Positions 26,697 to 33,699 of a DNA stretch of 36,643 bases are shown here, piece by piece (the first letter of the stretch is position 1; every line of letters begins with the position of its first letter). This stretch comes from an uncultured Planctomycetaceae bacterium. Its GTDB lineage: Bacteria; Planctomycetota; Planctomycetia; Pirellulales; UBA1268. Below the pieces are notes generated by a model. That model worked only from the letters and a program-made list of their open reading frames with translations, did not search any database and was not told the origin of the DNA. Location of the stretch: assembly GCA_903919035.1 (NCBI GenBank), contig CAIXGY010000144.1, positions 1-36,643 on the forward strand, written 5' to 3'. The position numbers and the translations under genes are program-made.

Positions 26697-28796
26697 CTAC
26701 ACGAACGCCTCGGCCGTCTCCGCGGGCGCCGGGCCGTACTTCAGGGGCGCCATCGTGAAACTGGCGCGGCCCTGGCTGACGCTCCGCACCGCGGCCGAGT
26801 AGCCGAACATGCTCCCCAGCGGCGCCTCGGCCGTCAGCACGGTCACCCCGCCACGGATCTCCGTGCCGGTGATGATCGCCCGCCGCTGCTGCAGGTCGTT
26901 GATGACGTCGCCGAGGTGCTCCTCCGGCACGCTCACCTCCACCCGCATGATCGGCTCCAGGAGCACGCTGCCCGCCTCGGCGAGCATGCGGTCCACGGCC
27001 TCCGCCGCCGCCATGCGGATCGCCACGTCGGACGGCGGCGGATCGGGGATGGGGCTCTCGAGCACCGTGATCCGCACCGCCCAGAGCGGACAGCCCTTGA
27101 GGCCGCCGCGTTCGGCGCTCTCGCGGACGGCCTGGGTCATCGTGGCGGCCAACTCGGCGAGGCTCTCCGCCTCGGGAAACCAGCCCTGCTCCACGGTCAC
27201 GGAGCCCTGCGCCTCGACCGGCTCGGCCCGGATCGTGACGGCGGCCTGCAGCATCTGCCCGCCCACGAGCCGCGCGACGTTTCCAACGACCGTCACCGGC
27301 CTGGCCAGCGTCTCCTTGTAGCTGACCCGCGGCTTGTGGACGCGGCACTTGAGGTTGAAGTCCCGCTCCAGCCGATGACGGATCACCTCCAGATGAAGCT
27401 CGCCCATGCCGGAGATGAGCGTCTGGCCGGTCTCCTCGCTCTCGAGCGCGCGAAACGTGGGATCCTGCCGCTTCATCATCTCGAGCGTCTCGGCGAGCTT
27501 CTTCCGCTCGAGGCTCGTCTCGGGCTCGATCGCCATCGAAATCACCGTCTCGGGGAACTGGATCGTCTCCAGCACGATCGGGGCGGCGGCGTCGCAGAGC
27601 GTGTCGCCCGTGACGCTCGCCCGCGGCCCGATCACGCCCACGATGTCACCGGCGAAGGCCTCGGGGATCTGCTCGCGGCGGTCGGCCTGCACGTGCCAGA
27701 GCTGCGCGATGTTCTCCTTCTTCTGCTGCCGCGGATTCCAGGCCCGGCTGCCGGCCTTGAGCGTGCCGGAGTAGACCCGCACGAAATACAGGTCGCCGTG
27801 CTTCTCGGCGATGATCTTGAAGACGAGGCCGCAGAAGGGCTCCTGCGGATCTGCCCGGCGGACGGCGGTGGCGGCCGTCTTCGAGCCCGGGTCGACCCCC
27901 TCGACGGGCGGCACGTCGGCGGGGCTGGGCAGATACCAGGCGACCGCGTCGAGCACCGGCTGGACGCCGATGCAGTCGAGCGCCGATCCGGCGAGCACCG
28001 GCACGACCTGGCGGGCAATCGTCGCCCGGCGGATCGCCCGCCGCAACACCTCCGGCGGGATCGCCGCCTCGGCCATCACCAGTTCCGCCACCTCGTCGGA
28101 CAGATCGAAGAGCATCGAGACGAGGTGCTCGCGGTACTCGTTCGCCACGTCGGCGAGTTTGGGCGGGATAGGCCCCGCCTGCACGGCCGCGAGCGCCGCC
28201 CCGCCGGCGAGCGCCTCGTCCTTCGCGGGGAAGGTGAGCAGCTGCATCTCGACGAGGTCCACGATGCCGCGAAACGGATCCTTCACGTGCGGCGGCCCGA
28301 GCCCCAGCGGCACATGCAGCACCAGCGGCCTCGCGCCGAGCCGCTTCTCGATCTGATCCACCGTGCCGAAAAAGTCGGCCCCCTCGCGGTCGAGCTTGTT
28401 CACGAGCGCAAGCCTGGGCACGCCGTACTTGTCGGCCTGTCGCCAGACGGTCTCGCTCTGCGCCTCGACCCCCTCCCGGGCCGAAAACACGACGACCGCC
28501 CCGTCGAGCACCCGCAAACTCCGCTCCACCTCGGCCGTGAAGTCGACGTGGCCGGGCGTGTCGATGAGGTTCACCGTCACGTCCCGCCACTGGAATGACA
28601 CGGCCGCCGAGTAGATCGTGATCCCCCGCTCCTGCTCCTCGGGATCGAAGTCGGTGATCGTGGTGCCGCGATCCACCTCGCCGAGCCGGTGGCTGGTCTT
28701 CGTGAAGAAGAGCAGTCGCTCCGTGAGCGTGGTCTTGCCGGCGTCGATGTGGGCCACGATGCCGATGTTGCGGATGTGTTCCAGGGAGCGCTTCAT
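26697..28796 (-). CDS. fusA: Elongation factor G
   Basis: This translational GTPase has 699 residues and the five-domain EF-G layout. GTPase motifs are AHIDAGKT (15-22), the switch region ERGITIYSAA, DTPGH (79-83) and NKLD (133-136). The domain V segment LLEPIMRVEVSVPEEHLGDVINDL is typical. The switch I segment RGTTITDFDPEEQERG differs from the ATMDWMEQEQERG pattern of ordinary EF-G, and the end (FTMAPLKYGPAPAE) is unlike the usual FDHYEPVP. It is not next to rpsL, rpsG or tuf. It may therefore be an EF-G paralogue such as the translocation or recycling forms reported in Planctomycetes. The symbol is given for the family. Confidence 0.88.
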   Translation of the reverse strand: MKRSLEHIRNIGIVAHIDAGKTTLTERLLFFTKTSHRLGEVDRGTTITDFDPEEQERGITIYSAAVSFQWRDVTVNLIDTPGHVDFTAEVERSLRVLDGAVVVFSAREGVEAQSETVWRQADKYGVPRLALVNKLDREGADFFGTVDQIEKRLGARPLVLHVPLGLGPPHVKDPFRGIVDLVEMQLLTFPAKDEALAGGAALAAVQAGPIPPKLADVANEYREHLVSMLFDLSDEVAELVMAEAAIPPEVLRRAIRRATIARQVVPVLAGSALDCIGVQPVLDAVAWYLPSPADVPPVEGVDPGSKTAATAVRRADPQEPFCGLVFKIIAEKHGDLYFVRVYSGTLKAGSRAWNPRQQKKENIAQLWHVQADRREQIPEAFAGDIVGVIGPRASVTGDTLCDAAAPIVLETIQFPETVISMAIEPETSLERKKLAETLEMMKRQDPTFRALESEETGQTLISGMGELHLEVIRHRLERDFNLKCRVHKPRVSYKETLARPVTVVGNVARLVGGQMLQAAVTIRAEPVEAQGSVTVEQGWFPEAESLAELAATMTQAVRESAERGGLKGCPLWAVRITVLESPIPDPPPSDVAIRMAAAEAVDRMLAEAGSVLLEPIMRVEVSVPEEHLGDVINDLQQRRAIITGTEIRGGVTVLTAEAPLGSMFGYSAAVRSVSQGRASFTMAPLKYGPAPAETAEAFV

Positions 28797-28849
28797 GCGA
28801 ATCTCATGTGATGCTCGATCAGCCGTCCATCGCTTTGCTGCACGCCGTC

Positions 28850-28877
28850 ATGACAGGCGTCCCGCATCCCTGGTCAA
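28850..28877 (-). promoter_or_regulatory. Tentative promoter for the EF-G gene
   Basis: On the minus strand TTGACC (28872-28877, 5 of 6) is followed after 16 bases by TGTCAT (28850-28855, 4 of 6), about 55 bases ahead of the EF-G ATG. The -10 is poor, so this is only a possibility. It lies right beside the structured repeat that begins at 28879. Confidence 0.3.
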
Positions 28878-28878
28878 C

Positions 28879-29056
28879 TCGCCCAACGCGGCTTCGGGGA
28901 TGCTCGAATCCTCTCGGCCGGACGTTCACTCCGGGCATCCATGCCCTCTGTTCACTCGGAGGTGCCTGCGCTTCGCCCTCCGAGCGAGCGGAGGCCAGGA
29001 TGGCCGCAGCGAGCGTCCGGCGAGCGGGTGTGGGCAGCCCCGAGCCGGTTGGGCGA
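28879..29056. repeat. Intergenic structured repeat, copy 2
   Basis: Most of the 309-base argS/EF-G gap is one folded element. TCGCCCAAC (28879-28887) pairs exactly with GTTGGGCGA (29048-29056). CGGCTTCGGGG (28889-28899) then pairs with CCCCGAGCCG (29038-29047) with one bulge. Inside are GGGCAT-CC-ATGCCC (28933-28946), CTCGGAGG/CCTCCGAG (28955-28984) and GGCCA-GGA-TGGCC (28993-29005). Bases 28995-29044 match copy 1 (2208-2257) at 39 of 50 positions. The GGA-loop stem differs between copies at both paired positions. No gene or transposase is associated. Confidence 0.7.
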
Positions 29057-29105
29057 ACCGACGCCATGTCCGCACGAAACCCGTCTGCAAACCGTCGCGT
29101 CCCCA

Positions 29106-30977
29106 TCACATCCGCTCCACGGTGCCGATGCCGAGCAGCTCGAGGCCCGTGCGGAGCACGCGGCCGGTCAGGTCGCAGAGCGCGAGGCGGCTGGCCCGTT
29201 CCGGGCCCTCGGCCTTGAGCACTGGGTGCGTGTCGTAGAACGACGAGTAGCGGCCCGCCAGATCGTAGAGCCATGTCGTGAGCAGGTTGGGCCGGTAGTC
29301 GGCCTCCACGTCCTCGAGCACCTCCCCGAACCGCAGGAGGTCGAGCGCCAGGGCGCGCTCGGCGGGTTCCGCGATCCGCACCTCCGTCGCGGCAACACGC
29401 AGGGCATCGCGGTCGATGCCCCCCTTCGCAAAGATCCCCTCCACGCGGGCCACGGCGTACTGCATGTAGGCCGCCGTGTTGCCCGTGAGTTGAAGCATCT
29501 TGTCGAAGCTGAAGACATAGTCGGTGGTCCTGTTCTGGGACAGATCCGCGTATTTGATCGCGCCGATTCCCACCGTTTCGGCGACATGCCGCCGATCCTC
29601 GGCCGCGAGGGCCGCCCGCCCCTCGGCACCCAACTCGATCACCTGGCGGGCCCGCTCCACGCCCTCGTCGAGCAGCGCCTCGAGGCCCACGGTGTCACCC
29701 GCCCGGGTCTTGAAGGGCTTGCCGTCCTCGCCGAGCACCGTGCCGAAGCCGACGTGCACGAGATCGACGTCGGCGATCCCCGACAATCCCCAGCGACGCG
29801 CGGCATCGAACACCTGCTCGAAGTGCTCGCTCTGGCGGTGGTCGACCACGTACAGGATCCGGCTGGGCTTCCAGGTGTCGAGCCGCCAGCGGATCGTGGC
29901 CAGGTCCGTGGTCGCGTAGAGAAACGCCCCGTCGGCCTTGCGAATGAGGAGCGGCGGGGCATCGTCGCCCCGCAGGAAGACCCCGATGGCCCCGCGGCTC
30001 TCCCGCGCCAGACCCCGGGCCACGAGGTCGTCCACGGTCGCGGCGAGCATCGGCTGAAAGAAGCTCTCGCCGAGCCAGTGGTCGAACGTGACGTGCAGCC
30101 GCGCGTAGAGGCGGTCGATCTCCGCGCGGCAGACCGGCATGAACCGCTCCCACAGCGCGCGGTTCTCCGGGTCACCCTCGTGCAGCTTCGCCGTTTCGGC
30201 GAGTACCTCGCGGCCGGCCTCGGGATACCGCGCCGCGAGGGACGCCGCCGCGGGATCGGCGGCGAGTTCCTCCGGCTTCGCGTCGGCCACCTTCCGCACC
30301 AGGCGGTAGAGCCGGCCGAGTTCGGCGGTCGGGTCGGCCGCGAAGGCCTCGTCATCGCGACAGTGCTTCCAGCCCCAGAGGATCATCCCGAACTGCGTGC
30401 CCCAGTCGCCGAGGTGGTTGTCGGTGATCACGCGATGGCCGCGAAACCGGAGAATCCGGGCGAGGGCGTCGCCGATCACGGTCGAGCGGATGTGCCCCAC
30501 GTGCATGGGCTTGGCCACGTTCGGCGAACTGAAGTCGACGACGATGGTCTCGGGACGCTCCGTGCCACGGACCCCGAGCCGCGGGTCGGAGACGGCACGG
30601 GACAGGGCCGCCGCGAGGGCCTCGTCGCGGACGCGGACGTTGATGAATCCCGGCCCGACCGGATCGCCGGGTGGCAGGAAGAAGTCCGCGTAGGTCGGGG
30701 CTGCCGCGAGCCGCGCGGCGATGTCCGCGGCCAGATCGCGGGGCTTGCGGCCGGCCCGCTTCGCCAGCGCCATCGCCATGGTGCCCGAGTAGTCGCCGAA
30801 CTTCGCGTCGGCCGTCTGGCGGACCTGGTCGAGCAGGGCCGGCATCTCGTCGGCCGTCAGCGGGACGACGCCGTCGGCCGCGAGGCCGTCGAGCGCGGCG
30901 CGGAAACAGGACCGCAGTGCGGCGCGGAAGTCCACGCGGCCGCCGGCCGGCGGCCCGGGTTGGCCGTCGTCACTCAT
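29106..30977 (-). CDS. argS: Arginyl-tRNA synthetase
   Basis: This class I synthetase charges tRNA-Arg. The 623-residue protein begins MSDDGQPGPPAGGRVDF at the ATG at 30977; the open frame runs on to 31520 but there overlaps rsfS. The N-terminal additional domain typical of ArgRS is followed by the HIGH-type signature SSPNVAKPMHVGHIRSTVIGD near residue 130. Later come DGKPFKTRAGDTVGLEALLDE, in the place of KMSKS, and the C-terminal anticodon-binding helical domain with MQYAVARVEGIF. Its start overlaps the rsfS stop by four bases (ATGA, 30974-30977), so it is probably coupled to it. Confidence 0.95.
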   Translation of the reverse strand: MSDDGQPGPPAGGRVDFRAALRSCFRAALDGLAADGVVPLTADEMPALLDQVRQTADAKFGDYSGTMAMALAKRAGRKPRDLAADIAARLAAAPTYADFFLPPGDPVGPGFINVRVRDEALAAALSRAVSDPRLGVRGTERPETIVVDFSSPNVAKPMHVGHIRSTVIGDALARILRFRGHRVITDNHLGDWGTQFGMILWGWKHCRDDEAFAADPTAELGRLYRLVRKVADAKPEELAADPAAASLAARYPEAGREVLAETAKLHEGDPENRALWERFMPVCRAEIDRLYARLHVTFDHWLGESFFQPMLAATVDDLVARGLARESRGAIGVFLRGDDAPPLLIRKADGAFLYATTDLATIRWRLDTWKPSRILYVVDHRQSEHFEQVFDAARRWGLSGIADVDLVHVGFGTVLGEDGKPFKTRAGDTVGLEALLDEGVERARQVIELGAEGRAALAAEDRRHVAETVGIGAIKYADLSQNRTTDYVFSFDKMLQLTGNTAAYMQYAVARVEGIFAKGGIDRDALRVAATEVRIAEPAERALALDLLRFGEVLEDVEADYRPNLLTTWLYDLAGRYSSFYDTHPVLKAEGPERASRLALCDLTGRVLRTGLELLGIGTVERM

Positions 30978-31438
30978 CGCGAGGCCGCCCCCGCCACCGG
31001 CACCCGCTTCGCGTCGCTCCAGAGATGCTCGAGATCCCAGTAATCGCGCGATTCGGCGTCGAAGAGGTGGACCATGACGTCGCCGTAGTCGAGCACGATC
31101 CAGCGGCCCTCCTCGTAGCCCTCGCCGCCCCGCTTGCGATCGTGAAGATCGTGCTTCACGGCCTTCTCGATCTCGTCGGCCATGGCATGCATCTGCCGCC
31201 GACTCGAGCCGGTCGCCACCACGAAGTAATCGAACACGTCCGTCAGGCCGCGAAGGTCGAGCACGCGGACGTCGGTGCCGCGGGTCTCCTCCGCCACGCG
31301 GGCCGCCGCCAGCGCGAGTTCCCGCGCGCGATCGGGACGGGAGGCGGCGGGTTCCTTGCCGGCGATGGTCACGGTGCAGACGGTTCCACGAGACCCGGTG
31401 CCGACGCGGGATGTCTCCACCACGGCACCCACGATCAA
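30974..31438 (-). CDS. rsfS: Ribosome silencing factor RsfS
   Basis: RsfS binds L14 and blocks subunit joining when nutrients run low. The domain core runs from about residue 38 (RARELALAAARVAEETRG) through VLDLRGLTDVFDYFVVATGSSRRQMHAMADEIE and WIVLDYGDVMVHLFDAESRDYWDLEHLW in recognisable form. The 154-residue length includes about 35 non-conserved N-terminal residues. The likely start is a TTG at 31438 that overlaps the coaX stop (TTGA). In-frame GTG codons shortly downstream are alternatives, so the exact N-terminus is uncertain. It stands between coaX and argS. Confidence 0.9.
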   Translation of the reverse strand: MIVGAVVETSRVGTGSRGTVCTVTIAGKEPAASRPDRARELALAAARVAEETRGTDVRVLDLRGLTDVFDYFVVATGSSRRQMHAMADEIEKAVKHDLHDRKRGGEGYEEGRWIVLDYGDVMVHLFDAESRDYWDLEHLWSDAKRVPVAGAASR

Positions 31439-32250
31439 AGTTTATCGCGCACGCGTCCCGCCGCGAGGGCGATGCCCGCGAGGACGAGATCGGGCATCTC
31501 GACGGCGTCGGGCAGCGCATCGCGGACGACGCCCGCCGATCCGCCCGTGAGGATCACGTCAACGCCCCCGCCCAGGGCAGTCCGGGCCTCCGCGACCAGC
31601 CGGGAAACTGCACCCCGCATGCCCCAGCCGATCCCACAGGCGATCGCCGCCTGCGTGGAGCGTCCCGGTAACGGCGGCGGCGGCGCGGAATCGAGGGCCG
31701 CCACCTCGGGCAGGCGGCTCGTGCCCTCGGCAAGGGCTCGGGCCAGCAGGGCGGGCCCCGGCAGGATCGCGCCCCCGAGAAACTCGCCGGCCGACGACAC
31801 CATGTCCACCGTGGTGGCGGTGCCGCAGTCGACGACGATGACGGCGCGGCCAGGCCGCGCGGCGGCCGCCGCCGCTGCCGCACACACCCGGTCGATGCCC
31901 ACACGATCCGGCACGTCGACGGCGAGGGCCAGTGGCAGGTGGCCGCGATCGATCCGCCGCTGCCGCAGGCGCCTGGGGCCGGTGGCGGAGACGTCGGCGA
32001 CGGTGGCCTCGAGCCGGGCCGCCGCGGCCTCGTTGACCGCCGCGACGAGCAGCACCGCGTCACCCGGAGCGGCCGCCGCCAGCCAGCGCGAGAGATTCTC
32101 CGGCCGAAACTCCCGACTGGAGAAATCCTGCCGCCGACCGACGACGGGCAGGCGGCCCACGGCGCCGGCCTCGACGACCGCGGCCACCTTCGTTCGCGTG
32201 TTGCCGACGTCCGCCACGAGCACCGCGGCGTTGGACGGGACCGCGGTCAT
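31435..32250 (-). CDS. coaX: Type III pantothenate kinase
   Basis: CoaX phosphorylates pantothenate, the first step of coenzyme A synthesis, and is not feedback-inhibited by CoA. The 271-residue protein begins near VLVADVGNTRTKVAAV, whose DVGN loop binds ATP phosphate. VPDRVGIDRVCAAAAA and VVDCGTATTVDMV follow, with GGAILPG; these are the ASKHA-fold signatures of the family. The ATG at 32250 overlaps the obg stop by four bases. An open frame reaches 32511, but those codons lie inside obg. Its presence inside a ribosome-assembly operon is notable. Confidence 0.92.
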   Translation of the reverse strand: MTAVPSNAAVLVADVGNTRTKVAAVVEAGAVGRLPVVGRRQDFSSREFRPENLSRWLAAAAPGDAVLLVAAVNEAAAARLEATVADVSATGPRRLRQRRIDRGHLPLALAVDVPDRVGIDRVCAAAAAAAARPGRAVIVVDCGTATTVDMVSSAGEFLGGAILPGPALLARALAEGTSRLPEVAALDSAPPPPLPGRSTQAAIACGIGWGMRGAVSRLVAEARTALGGGVDVILTGGSAGVVRDALPDAVEMPDLVLAGIALAAGRVRDKL

Positions 32251-33248
32251 GGGGAGGATCTCCGCCGCTCCATCTCGGCGATGATGCTCCGCAACATGAC
32301 GTCGAGTCCCTGCCCCGTCACGGCGCTCACGCCGATCACCGCGCGGCCGATCTCGGCCTCGAGCGCCGCCCGAGCCTCCGGCGCACTGGGCAGTTCGCTC
32401 TTGCTCATCACCACGATCTCCGGACGGTCGCCGAGCGCGGGATCGTACATCACGAGTTCCGCGCGAATCGCGCGGTAGTTGGCCGCCGGCTCGCTGCCGT
32501 CCACCGGACACGGCTCGACGACGTGGACCAGGATGCCGGCCCGCTCGACGTGGCGGAGGAACTCGTGGCCGAGCCCGACTCCCGCGTGGGCCCCCTCGAT
32601 GAGTCCCGGCAGATCGGCGAGCACGAAACTCTTGTCGCGGGAAACCGCCACGATGCCCAGGATCGGCGCCTTCGTCGTGAACGCATAGTCGGCGATCTCC
32701 GGCCGGGCCCGCGAGAGCCGCGAGAGCAGCGTGCTCTTGCCCGCATTCGGCTTGCCGACGAGGCCCACGTCGGCGATCACCTTGAGCTCCAGCAGGAGTC
32801 GGCGGACCTCACCGGCCTCCCCGGCCGTGGCCTGCCGCGGGGCCCGATTCGTCGACGACTTGAAGTGCAGGTTGCCGCGGCCGCCGGTGCCGCCGCGTGC
32901 GGCCACGATCGACTCGCCCGGGGAGGCGAGATCCTTGAGGACGAGACCCGAGCCCTCGTCGATCACGAGCGTGCCGGGTGGCACGAGGAGCGTGAGATCC
33001 TCACCCCGGGCACCTTGGCAGTTCGCCGGACCGCCCGCGGTGCCTGGCTCGGCCTTCCACTGCCGCCGATGGGCCAGCGCCGCGAGCGAATCCACGCCGG
33101 CCCGAGCCTCGAGGATCACGCTGCCACCGTCGCCACCGTCGCCACCGTCGGGACCACCGAGTGGGACGTATTTCTCGCGCCGGAAACTGCACATCCCCCG
33201 GCCGCCTTGGCCGGCCATCACCTCGATGTGCACGCGATCGACGAACAC
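32247..33248 (-). CDS. obg: GTPase Obg/CgtA
   Basis: Obg is a GTPase for late 50S assembly and stress response. The 333-residue protein begins (V)FVDRVHIEVMAGQGGRG, the glycine-rich Obg fold, and has the G domain with GKPNAGKST and DLPGLIEGAHAGVGLGHEFLRHVE. The GTG at 33248 is preferred because GAGAGGT lies 9 bases upstream and the start matches the family; another GTG at 33302 falls within a hairpin. The G4 motif is SKSE (in VMSKSELPS) rather than NKxD. It overlaps coaX by four bases and lies downstream of rpmA in the common rpmA-obg order. Confidence 0.93.
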   Translation of the reverse strand: MFVDRVHIEVMAGQGGRGMCSFRREKYVPLGGPDGGDGGDGGSVILEARAGVDSLAALAHRRQWKAEPGTAGGPANCQGARGEDLTLLVPPGTLVIDEGSGLVLKDLASPGESIVAARGGTGGRGNLHFKSSTNRAPRQATAGEAGEVRRLLLELKVIADVGLVGKPNAGKSTLLSRLSRARPEIADYAFTTKAPILGIVAVSRDKSFVLADLPGLIEGAHAGVGLGHEFLRHVERAGILVHVVEPCPVDGSEPAANYRAIRAELVMYDPALGDRPEIVVMSKSELPSAPEARAALEAEIGRAVIGVSAVTGQGLDVMLRSIIAEMERRRSSP

Positions 33249-33290
33249 GACCCGACCACCTCTCGAGCCAGCGGGGCCACCACCGGCAAA

Positions 33291-33317
33291 CACGTCGGCC
33301 ACCGAGTCGCCGACGTG
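33291..33317. other. Hairpin in the rpmA-obg spacer
   Basis: A perfect 9-base inverted repeat, CACGTCGGC (33291-33299) and GCCGACGTG (33309-33317), with a 9-base loop lies in the 145-base spacer between rpmA and obg. No U-run follows on the minus strand. It could protect or separate the rpmA message, or be a regulator site; neither is supported further. Confidence 0.6.
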
Positions 33318-33393
33318 GCCCGTACCCCGCCGCGATCCACGAGGCCCGGACGCGGATCATCCCGCACGAACGCAGGGCCGACAGCCAGGCTCG

Positions 33394-33639
33394 TCAGCCG
33401 TTCACCACGTTCACCCGGCGACCCTCGCGGTCGAACGAGACGACACCATCGACGAGCGCAAAGAGCGTGAAGTCGGTGCCCATGCCCACGTTGCGGCCGG
33501 GATGAAACTTCGTGCCGACCTGGCGGACGAGGATGTTGCCGGCCCGAACGGCCTCGCCGCCGAACCGCTTCACGCCCCGACGCTGCGCATTCGAATCGCG
33601 GCCGTTGCGGCTCGAACCCTGACCCTTCTTATGTGCCAT
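33394..33639 (-). CDS. rpmA: 50S ribosomal protein L27
   Basis: L27 reaches with its N-terminus to the peptidyl transferase centre. Starting at the ATG at 33639 it has 81 residues and begins [20 protein letters not shown], the mature-type end without the cleaved Firmicutes extension. [25 protein letters not shown] and [16 protein letters not shown] are diagnostic. The usual upstream partner rplU (L21) is not here; a gene of unknown function is in its place. obg follows. Confidence 0.96.
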   Translation of the reverse strand: MAHKKGQGSSRNGRDSNAQRRGVKRFGGEAVRAGNILVRQVGTKFHPGRNVGMGTDFTLFALVDGVVSFDREGRRVNVVNG

Positions 33640-33699
33640 GACCGCAGCCTCCGCGAGCGACATCCGACCTTGATATCGAACCTTCCGGACCGACCACGG

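Noticed and set aside
26082-28598. An 838-residue plus-strand frame opposite the SGNH and EF-G genes.
   Set aside because: Compositionally a shadow of the conserved EF-G codons; it crosses two real genes and their spacer.
28819-29274. A 151-residue minus-strand frame over the argS 3' end and the structured repeat.
   Set aside because: It overlaps argS in another frame and then reads through the hairpin repeat; low-complexity composition.
28941-31043. A 700-residue plus-strand frame opposite argS.
   Set aside because: Same reason: antisense to a clear synthetase, with no motifs.
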